Of a stretch of DNA of 9,979 nt, positions 1-5,797 are shown one piece after another (positions within the stretch are counted from its first letter, which is position 1; each line of letters begins with the position of its first letter). Both the position numbers and the translations under genes were made by a program. The DNA is taken from positions 1 to 9,979 of the forward strand of contig WTIB01000325.1 in assembly GCA_011522905.1 (NCBI GenBank). Direction: 5' to 3'. This DNA comes from Crocinitomicaceae bacterium (lineage in GTDB: Bacteria; Bacteroidota; Bacteroidia; Flavobacteriales_D; Crocinitomicaceae). Under the pieces are notes generated by a model. It did no database searches and was not told where the DNA came from. It saw only the letters and a program-made list of their open reading frames with translations.

Positions 1-134
1 AATACTTGCATCACATTGACATAACAAACTTATATCCTTGTGCTGAAGGTGCAGGTTATGCGGGAGGCATTGTCTCAGCTGCTATAGATGGGATGAACTG
101 TATGCTTAAATTGGCTCAAAAGAAGAAGAATTAA
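1..134 (+). CDS. C-terminal end of a FAD-dependent dehydrogenase (COG2509-like), partial
   Basis: The reading frame is open from the window edge (first full codon at 3) to TAA at 132-134, giving the last 43 residues. The stretch LYPCAEGAGYAGGIVSAAID matches the C-terminal signature of uncharacterised FAD-dependent dehydrogenases (COG2509 type), where a glycine-rich E-G-A-G-Y-A-G-G segment closes the FAD-binding Rossmann fold next to the isoalloxazine. The usual family form has Gly before the Glu; here it is Ala (CAEGAG). The protein ends in a short basic tail (QKKKN). The substrate of this family is not known, and the catalytic part lies outside the window. The gene lies 156 bp upstream of mnmA on the same strand. 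mnmA has its own promoter, so an operon is not required. Family assignment is fairly sure; function is not. Confidence 0.75.
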   Translation, partial: YLHHIDITNLYPCAEGAGYAGGIVSAAIDGMNCMLKLAQKKKN

Positions 135-278
135 ATTATTTTAGAAGATCTGATAAAGGCTTAATTTTAGAAATTGACAGCTTTGGCCTAGTCCATAAAA
201 AGTATAAAAATTAGAGTGTTTAAATCTGTTGCCGCATAGATGTAAAATAAATAGGCTTTACTGAAATTAAAATTACCC

Positions 279-286
279 TATTTTTG
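279..286 (+). promoter_or_regulatory. Bacteroidota -7 promoter element of mnmA
   Basis: TATTTTTG is an exact match to the Bacteroidota -7 element TANNTTTG and ends four bases before the mnmA ATG at 291. A TTTA at 257-260, 18 bp upstream, is an imperfect -33 (TTTG) element. With transcription expected to start a few bases after the -7 element, the mRNA would begin at or next to the start codon. Confidence 0.6.
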
Positions 287-290
287 TACT

Positions 291-1460
291 ATGAAAAGGG
301 TTGTAGTCGGTTTATCAGGAGGTGTTGATTCTAGCGTAGCAGCACATCTACTCGTTGAACAAGGGTATGAGGTCATAGGAATGTTCATGAAAAATTGGCA
401 TGATGAATCCGTTACTATATCTGATGAATGTCCTTGGATTGACGATTCCAATGATGCCCTACTCGTTGCCGATAAACTGGGAATTCCTTTTCAGGTTATC
501 GATCTCAGTAAAGAATATAAAGAGCGCATTGTAAATTATATGTTTGCCGAATATGAAGCAGGTCGAACTCCAAATCCTGACGTATTATGCAATAGGGAAA
601 TTAAATTTGACGTATTCATGAAAGCGGCTATGGAGCTTGGTGCTGATTATGTTGCTACAGGACATTATTGCCAAAAAAGAAAAGGAAAATCTAATGGATT
701 TGAGTTGATTTCTGGAGCAGACAAGTCAAAAGATCAATCCTATTTTCTTTGTCAAATTACCCAGGAGCAGCTCTCTAAAGTCCTTTTTCCAATTGGTCAT
801 CTCGAAAAAAAGATGGTCCGAAAAATTGCAAAAGAAGAACAGTTGGTGACTGCAGATAAAAAAGACTCTCAGGGCCTTTGTTTTGTTGGGAAAATAAAAC
901 TCCCAGAATTTTTACAACAACAACTGAAGAGCAAAACAGGAAAAGTAATTGAAATCCCAGAGGACCATCAACAATTTAAAAATTATCATTCATTAAATAA
1001 CAGTGTTGAAAATATTGAAAAATTGTCTTTGCCTTTCAAATACACCCCGAATGACGGACTAAAGGTCGCAGAGCATAATGGCGCTCATTTTTATACGGTC
1101 GGTCAAAGAAAAGGATTGCACATTGGAGGTAGACCAGAACCAAGCTTTGTAATAGGCATTGATACAAAAGAAAATTACGTGTACACGGGTCAATCTAAAA
1201 GACATCCTGGATTAAATAGATATGCGCTTAAGCTTAAAAAGGAATCCATGAATTGGATTAATGATAAAAACGAGAACACCCAACAACCCTATTTATTTAG
1301 AATAAGATATAGACAAGAGCTCCAAAAAGGAGTTTTAGTCAATAAAAATGGAGATTGGTATATTTTGTTTGATAAGAAACAAACCGCAATAAGTCCAGGA
1401 CAATTTGCAGCTTGGTACTCACAAGAGGTCCTAATAGGTTCTGGAGTTATTGATTATTAA
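291..1460 (+). CDS. mnmA: tRNA-specific 2-thiouridylase MnmA
   Basis: MnmA transfers sulfur to C2 of the wobble uridine (U34) of tRNA-Lys, -Glu and -Gln in the cytoplasm, using ATP to adenylate the base and receiving sulfur from a relay or cysteine desulfurase. The 389-residue protein starts with the PP-loop SGGVDSS (9-15) that binds ATP. It has the catalytic Cys100 in PDVLCNREIKF, the KDQSYFL motif (147-153), and the second, persulfide-carrying Cys197 in DSQGLCFVG. The YTVGQRKGLHIGG segment (268-280) and SPGQFAAWY (368-376) mark the central and C-terminal beta domains. All key residues are present. About 40 extra residues (roughly 220-260) lie between the TGKV turn and HNGAHFYT compared with the E. 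coli type; related insertions are common in Bacteroidota MnmA. The start at 291 is fixed because MKRVVVGLSGG is the normal family N terminus and a promoter element lies directly upstream. No Shine-Dalgarno site is visible. Confidence 0.97.
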   Translation: MKRVVVGLSGGVDSSVAAHLLVEQGYEVIGMFMKNWHDESVTISDECPWIDDSNDALLVADKLGIPFQVIDLSKEYKERIVNYMFAEYEAGRTPNPDVLCNREIKFDVFMKAAMELGADYVATGHYCQKRKGKSNGFELISGADKSKDQSYFLCQITQEQLSKVLFPIGHLEKKMVRKIAKEEQLVTADKKDSQGLCFVGKIKLPEFLQQQLKSKTGKVIEIPEDHQQFKNYHSLNNSVENIEKLSLPFKYTPNDGLKVAEHNGAHFYTVGQRKGLHIGGRPEPSFVIGIDTKENYVYTGQSKRHPGLNRYALKLKKESMNWINDKNENTQQPYLFRIRYRQELQKGVLVNKNGDWYILFDKKQTAISPGQFAAWYSQEVLIGSGVIDY

Positions 1461-1645
1461 TTCATATTTATTGAAAACATAAGCGTATCATTCTCGATAT
1501 TGGTTCTGTTCTTCACCAAATCCATTAAAGAGGCAACTTCATGAATATCAATAGGGCTTTCAGTTCCCATTTCTCGATGCTTCGATAATTTTAGTTGAGC
1601 TTTTCTTACCTTATTTGTTCTCAATGTTTGAATGTTTCTTTTCAT
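1457..1645 (-). CDS. possible small hypothetical protein (62 aa)
   Basis: I do not recognise this protein. The frame runs on the - strand from ATG at 1645-1643 to TAA at 1459-1457 and fills most of the otherwise empty 344-bp gap between mnmA and the lipoprotein. The N-terminal half is strongly basic (MKRN, then TNKVRKAQLKLSKHR) and the rest is mixed and acidic, with a likely helix around DIHEVASLMDLVK. There is no signal peptide, membrane segment or cysteine. In favour of a real gene: it ends on mnmA's stop (shared TTAA) exactly as other convergent pairs here do, its composition is not the Lys/Asn/Ile/Phe/Tyr mix of random AT-rich frames, and TTG-N18-AACTTTTG lies upstream. Against: it is short, has no family match that I know, and that promoter-like element sits only two bases from the ATG. 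The frame extends to a TTG at 1696, which I consider less likely. It may be spurious. Confidence 0.35.
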   Translation of the reverse strand: MKRNIQTLRTNKVRKAQLKLSKHREMGTESPIDIHEVASLMDLVKNRTNIENDTLMFSINMN

Positions 1646-1647
1646 AA

Positions 1648-1676
1648 CAAAAGTTTTTCTGATAGCTATAACGCAA
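1648..1676 (-). promoter_or_regulatory. weak candidate promoter for the small - strand ORF
   Basis: Read on the - strand, TTG (1676-1674) is followed after 18 bp by AACTTTTG (1655-1648), one mismatch from TANNTTTG. Only two bases separate it from the ATG at 1645, closer than at the other genes in the window, so either the start or the promoter call may be wrong. Confidence 0.2.
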
Positions 1677-1744
1677 GAATCATTCCAAGGTTTCAATTCT
1701 TATGTATTCCTTTAAATTTTGATATTTTCTCGGTATCAAGTATA

Positions 1745-1759
1745 GATGACTTAATCATC
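1745..1759. repeat. short inverted repeat upstream of the lipoprotein promoter
   Basis: GATGA and TCATC form perfect 5-bp arms around CTTAA. The centre lies about 40 bp upstream of the -7 element at 1793-1800, where an activator or repressor half-site pair could sit. The arms are short and chance is a reasonable explanation. Confidence 0.15.
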
Positions 1760-1792
1760 GTTTGGCAGTTCAAAATTACCATCAATAGTCTG

Positions 1793-1800
1793 TATATTTG
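1793..1800 (+). promoter_or_regulatory. Bacteroidota -7 promoter element of the lipoprotein gene
   Basis: TATATTTG matches TANNTTTG exactly and ends four bases (CGCT) before the ATG at 1805. A TTTG at 1761-1764 is 28 bp upstream, farther than the usual spacing of roughly 17-23 bp, so no good -33 element is assigned. The position supports the lipoprotein start at 1805 and a leaderless or near-leaderless mRNA. Confidence 0.6.
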
Positions 1801-1804
1801 CGCT

Positions 1805-2629
1805 ATGAAATTAGTTTCTTTCGTGATGTTATGCAGCTTGCTATTAAGTTGTAGCTCAGAGTCGGATAGCAAAAATCCTGGACCAAATAAAGACGAGAAT
1901 ACAGATATTTTTGGGAACGAAATAGTGAATCAATCCGTTAATCAACCAAATCTACTCGACAGTACTGAGCAATATTTAAATGACGTTATTGGTCTTCACT
2001 GTAGAAAGACTTTATTCATTTCCGAAGAAGAAAATTATGAAATAAAGGTATTTAAGGAAAATCTTAATCAAGATAGTATTATTGATGCCATTATTACCAT
2101 TAATCGTTTGGCTTTCGCCGAGCAAAAAGCACAAGAATCAGAACAACCTATAAAAGCAAAGGAAATTGGCTATATGGGACCATTCAATGCTTTTTATTTT
2201 TACAACGGTGCTACAAATCAAATCTCGAACCCTATTGTTGTCCCTTCCTCTCCCCTTGTCAATCTTAAAATTAACTTTGAGAATATAAGTAATAACGAGT
2301 ATAAAGATGTTTTGGTGGATTATCGAATTAGAAACTCAAGCACGAGACAAGTTTACTTTTTATACGGAATGGTTCCTTCACTTGTATTTGAACACACCAT
2401 ATTTGATGAACTCGGAACAAATAATAAAGTGGCCTATTCTTTTAACTACAAACCAGGAACTCAATCTGAAATTAAAAATATCCTTTTAACACAAGGGAAA
2501 ATCAAGCGAATCCCTAAGCAATCAAATTTATTCACCTTTGAACCTGAAATAATAAATACAAAAAAAACAGTTCAGGAATTTTTCTTTATACCAGGACAAG
2601 GAAAATATTTTTCATTGGGAAAGAATTAA
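1805..2629 (+). CDS. lipoprotein of unknown function (SPII signal)
   Basis: The 274-residue protein has a lipoprotein signal peptide: a short basic start (MK), a hydrophobic core, and the lipobox LLSC with Cys16 as the lipidated residue, followed by a Ser/Asp/Asn-rich linker (17-50). It should be anchored in the outer or inner membrane facing the periplasm or surface. The body (about 51-274) looks like a mostly beta globular domain. Two segments align with each other: 85-99 (ENLNQDSIIDAIITI) and 159-173 (ENISNNEYKDVLVDY). They resemble degenerate Asp/Asn-rich calcium-loop repeats, but too few acidic ligands remain to predict metal binding. The frame is open back to 1595, but the signal peptide and the promoter at 1793-1800 fix the start at 1805. 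It converges with the TonB receptor and the two stop codons overlap (2626-2629). I recognise no named family. Confidence 0.85.
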   Translation: MKLVSFVMLCSLLLSCSSESDSKNPGPNKDENTDIFGNEIVNQSVNQPNLLDSTEQYLNDVIGLHCRKTLFISEEENYEIKVFKENLNQDSIIDAIITINRLAFAEQKAQESEQPIKAKEIGYMGPFNAFYFYNGATNQISNPIVVPSSPLVNLKINFENISNNEYKDVLVDYRIRNSSTRQVYFLYGMVPSLVFEHTIFDELGTNNKVAYSFNYKPGTQSEIKNILLTQGKIKRIPKQSNLFTFEPEIINTKKTVQEFFFIPGQGKYFSLGKN

Positions 2630-5142
2630 AACTTACCCCGAATCGTGATGATAAAGTTTCTACCCGGAGCTGAAATATTAGAGGCGAATTTCCTGTAATT
2701 CTGGTCAAGAATATTTTCACATGCCAGTTGAATGGATAAATTTTTATTAAAGGTATAATTACATCTTAAGTTTACTGTATACCAGCTAGGCATCCCATCT
2801 GGTAGAGCAAATGCATAATTATCTTCGCCAACCAAATTGTAATCTGAAAGGCGCTTCCAACCAGAATAATTTACAAAGAACTCTGTTGACACTTTCTTTT
2901 TTTGATACTTTAAGCTAAGCCTTCCAAAAACAGGCGGAATATGATCTAAAGGATAAGGTACAGTGTCTGTTAAAATTCTACCATACGTGTAATTAATGGT
3001 AGCGTATATATTGAAATATTTACCCAAATTTCCGTTTAAAATACCTTCTAAACCCATGACATAAGCCCTATTCGCATTAGTCGTAGTTATTACCTCACTG
3101 TAGGTTCCTTCGTATAATATAGAATCCTCTCCATTAAAACTGGCATTTTGAATGGTCAATGCATTCGTTAAAAATGTACCAAAAATATTTGTCGAAAATT
3201 TAAGCTTTTTAAAAAGCGTCAATTCAGAACCCATTTCAAGATTGTAAGAATATTCAGGTTTTAAATTTGGATTTGGAACAATTACTTTTCCAGGAACAGA
3301 TTCAAAAACTTTAGACACGTCATCCACATTTGGAGCCCTGAACCCAGTAGCAAAAGAAATGGTATATCGAAATGATTCTTTAGGCATATAAATCAATCCT
3401 AAATTCCCGTTGATAGAAGAGTTTTGTTGATTGATTGCATTAAAAGGAAAAGGAAAAAAAGTTTGGTCAATAAACAATGCATTTAGCCTAACATGTGAAG
3501 CACGAATACCAGCATTTAATATGGTTTTTTTTGATACTTCCCAAGTATCAGTACAGTAGGCCGCAAAAGAGCTCATATCAGACCCTCCATCCGGATAACG
3601 CGTATCAAGTGGTGAATTTTGGAGGGTAAATATTGTTGTTGAATAAGCTGTTGAACCAACAATATTATGAGCTATATCTAATCCATAATTCAGCTCATGT
3701 TTGCCCCCCTTGTTCTCGTCTGATTGAATTAAATCCTTCGAGAAATCAAAGTTTAAAGTAAAAATATCTAAATCTTCTATCCGATTATTCAGCTGATCAT
3801 CCCCGTAAAGCCTTACCATTCGGCTCTCCGTTATCGCCTGATAAGCTGCAATCAACTTAGCATGATCATACCATTTGTTCGATTTAGAGTGTTCAAAAGT
3901 GTATGAAGAAAAAAGCCTGTACTGAGGTCCATAATACCACTCAGCGTACTTCGCGACACCATTTTCCATTTGTGTCAATCGATCGTATCTGTCAATATTA
4001 CCTGAGTTAGAAAGCTGAATATTAAGCTTATGGCTTACAAATTGATTTTGTCGAAATATAAGTTTTTGAAGAAAATCAAATTGATGATAAGCAGAACCTA
4101 TCTGTAGATTCGGATCATTGTTAGTTATCATTGTATCTAAACCATTCACACGAGAAACATACCAATTCCTCTTACCAAAATCTTGAGCAAAGTCTTTCCT
4201 TCTAGCACCTTGTCTCAAGTCACCAAAATTGGAATATGTAAATGATGTTAATGATCCTACTTTATCATTTCCAACGGAAACATGCGCATTTGTTGCAAAA
4301 CCATTAGCAGCGGAAAAATATCGCGAGTATGCATTTCCGAGAACCATTATTTTATTTGGGTTTCTACTTAATACGGGGTCTTTTGTTTTAAAGGTCATTA
4401 CCCCTCCTATTGCATCAGAACCATAAACTACAGAACCAGGACCAAATAAAACCTCTACCCGCTCCATAATAGAATTATCAAGGGTAATGATATTTTGTAA
4501 ATGACCACCTCTGTAAATCGCATTGTTCATACGCACACCGTCTACGACCATTAATACTTTATTGGTTTCAAAACCCCTTATTATTGGACTTCCTCCACCC
4601 AACTGACTCTTTTGAACAAATACATTTCCCGAATTATCTATTAAATCTGCCATTGAGGATTGATTTTGTGCTTCCATTTCCTTACTCCTCATTACACGAA
4701 TTTTCTGAATAACATCTTTTTTCTTTTCTGATATTCGATTTGCCGAAACGACCATTTCCTCTAAGGTGTTTGCACTTGATTCAAGACTTACCTTGAAACT
4801 CATTTCTCTTAGATCCTTAAATGTAAGCGTCTTTGAAATATAGTCTTCATGATAAAATGAAATTCGCCATTGCGTATCCGCAAGGTTAAAAATATCTGTT
4901 TGAATTTTTCCCTTTTTATTGGTGTAATGATCCTCCACAAGAGTATAACCTCCGAGCGTTGGTTGAATTTTCCATCCATCGCCATCTGGAACGACGTCTC
5001 TTCCATAAATCACTACATTAACATCGTAAATGGGTAATGCTGATACATCATCATAAACAGCAATTTTTTGCTGACCAAAAATGCTTATTGTACATGCGAT
5101 AGAAAAAACGAAAAGAAAATTATGAACTAGCGTCTTAATCAC
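2626..5142 (-). CDS. TonB-dependent outer-membrane receptor
   Basis: This is a gated outer-membrane beta-barrel that imports a scarce ligand (iron complex, haem, vitamin or similar) using TonB/ExbBD energy. The 838-residue protein has, in order: a signal peptide (1 to about 23, ending SIFG-QQ), a carboxypeptidase-regulatory-like domain (about 24-122), a TonB-box-like EEMVVSA (128-134), the plug (about 141-256, with IIRGFETNKVLMVVDGVRMN and VLFGPGSVVYGSDAIGGV), and a barrel (about 260-838) ending in the outer-membrane aromatic signal RGKF. FRAP (601-604) and NPNL (624-627) boxes resemble those of haem/haemoglobin receptors, but there is no His between them, so I do not assign haem. The start is GTG at 5142: an in-frame TAA lies four codons upstream, and no ATG follows until residue 115, beyond the signal peptide. 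A promoter lies directly upstream, and its core is shared with the esterase spacer. No SusD-like partner follows, so a SusCD glycan system is unlikely. Confidence 0.93.
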   Translation of the reverse strand: MIKTLVHNFLFVFSIACTISIFGQQKIAVYDDVSALPIYDVNVVIYGRDVVPDGDGWKIQPTLGGYTLVEDHYTNKKGKIQTDIFNLADTQWRISFYHEDYISKTLTFKDLREMSFKVSLESSANTLEEMVVSANRISEKKKDVIQKIRVMRSKEMEAQNQSSMADLIDNSGNVFVQKSQLGGGSPIIRGFETNKVLMVVDGVRMNNAIYRGGHLQNIITLDNSIMERVEVLFGPGSVVYGSDAIGGVMTFKTKDPVLSRNPNKIMVLGNAYSRYFSAANGFATNAHVSVGNDKVGSLTSFTYSNFGDLRQGARRKDFAQDFGKRNWYVSRVNGLDTMITNNDPNLQIGSAYHQFDFLQKLIFRQNQFVSHKLNIQLSNSGNIDRYDRLTQMENGVAKYAEWYYGPQYRLFSSYTFEHSKSNKWYDHAKLIAAYQAITESRMVRLYGDDQLNNRIEDLDIFTLNFDFSKDLIQSDENKGGKHELNYGLDIAHNIVGSTAYSTTIFTLQNSPLDTRYPDGGSDMSSFAAYCTDTWEVSKKTILNAGIRASHVRLNALFIDQTFFPFPFNAINQQNSSINGNLGLIYMPKESFRYTISFATGFRAPNVDDVSKVFESVPGKVIVPNPNLKPEYSYNLEMGSELTLFKKLKFSTNIFGTFLTNALTIQNASFNGEDSILYEGTYSEVITTTNANRAYVMGLEGILNGNLGKYFNIYATINYTYGRILTDTVPYPLDHIPPVFGRLSLKYQKKKVSTEFFVNYSGWKRLSDYNLVGEDNYAFALPDGMPSWYTVNLRCNYTFNKNLSIQLACENILDQNYRKFASNISAPGRNFIITIRGKF

Positions 5143-5146
5143 CCCG

Positions 5147-5179
5147 CAAATTTATTATTTTTATTAGGTATTGTACAAA
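5147..5179 (-). promoter_or_regulatory. promoter of the TonB-dependent receptor gene
   Basis: Read on the - strand, TTTG (5179-5176) is followed after 21 bp by TAAATTTG (5154-5147), an exact TANNTTTG. Both elements and their spacing fit the Bacteroidota promoter. Four bases (CGGG) separate the -7 element from the GTG start at 5142. The -33 element lies three bases from the esterase ATG on the other strand, so the two promoters must overlap. Confidence 0.65.
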
Positions 5180-5181
5180 TT

Positions 5182-5796
5182 ATGAGCCATAGTTTTAAAG
5201 CCAGTAAAACTTATCGTTTCTTCTCCATTCCATCCGAAAATAATTCGAAAAATTTACTTGTTGCCCTGCACGGATATGGCCAGCTTGCATCCTTTTTTAT
5301 AAAGAAATTTAATGCTTGCTCTAAAGACTATACGATACTCGCTCCAGAAGGGCCTCACCGCTTTTATAAAAATGGATATTCAGGCCGTGTAGGAGCTTCA
5401 TGGATGACAAAGGAAGCCAGAGAAGATGACATTAAAGACAATATCAATTGGCTTACAGAATGGTTAACGGAACATTTAAAGGAAAACACTTACGATAAAA
5501 TCATTTTACTTGGATTTTCGCAAGGCGGTGCAACTGCAGCAAGATGGTATTATAATAATCCAGACCTATTTGATCAACTCATTTTATGGGCGTCAGTATT
5601 TCCACCTGATATTTCTAAACCAAAAATTAAATTACCCAATAATAACCTATATGTAGTGGGTAAAAATGATGAGTTCATCAATGACGAAATGCGTTTAAAT
5701 GAAGTTAAATTTTATCAAAACATAGGATTTGATACTCATGTTTACGATGGAAATCACGATATCGATCCTTTTGTGATACAACAAATATTAAAATAG
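5182..5796 (+). CDS. alpha/beta-hydrolase, phospholipase/carboxylesterase (YpfH-like) family
   Basis: This is a cytoplasmic serine hydrolase of the small carboxylesterase/acyl-protein-thioesterase group (COG0400). It probably cleaves short acyl esters or thioesters; the natural substrate is unknown. The 204-residue chain has the family fold signals: LHGYGQ (29-34) for the oxyanion hole, the nucleophile elbow GFSQGG with Ser113, Asp163 in VVGKNDEF, and His192 in GNHDID. Ser113, Asp163 and His192 form a plausible complete catalytic triad. There is no signal peptide or membrane segment. The length is normal for the family. The start at 5182 is the first ATG and leaves only 39 bp to the divergent TonB receptor. 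No exact TANNTTTG is found; TAGGTATTG (5165-5173) is an imperfect candidate. It ends 1 bp before the convergent symporter's stop. Confidence 0.88.
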   Translation: MSHSFKASKTYRFFSIPSENNSKNLLVALHGYGQLASFFIKKFNACSKDYTILAPEGPHRFYKNGYSGRVGASWMTKEAREDDIKDNINWLTEWLTEHLKENTYDKIILLGFSQGGATAARWYYNNPDLFDQLILWASVFPPDISKPKIKLPNNNLYVVGKNDEFINDEMRLNEVKFYQNIGFDTHVYDGNHDIDPFVIQQILK

Positions 5797-5797
5797 A

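Noticed and set aside
135..290. Search for a terminator or small RNA between the dehydrogenase and mnmA
   Set aside because: I found no stable GC-containing hairpin followed by a T-run and no tRNA-like or riboswitch-like structure; only the mnmA promoter is supported.
269..1780. AAAATTACC occurring upstream of both mnmA (269-277) and the lipoprotein gene (1772-1780)
   Set aside because: The copies lie at different distances from their -7 elements (1 bp versus 12 bp) and the word is AT-rich, so chance is the better explanation.
1595..1804. N-terminal extension of the lipoprotein frame back to 1595
   Set aside because: It would bury the lipoprotein signal peptide 70 residues inside the chain and place the exact -7 element within the gene. 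The start at 1805 fits both.
2626..5142. SusC/SusD-type glycan uptake locus
   Set aside because: The receptor lacks a SusD-like neighbour, and the lipoprotein next to it is much too short for SusD, is convergent, and has no SusD features that I can see.
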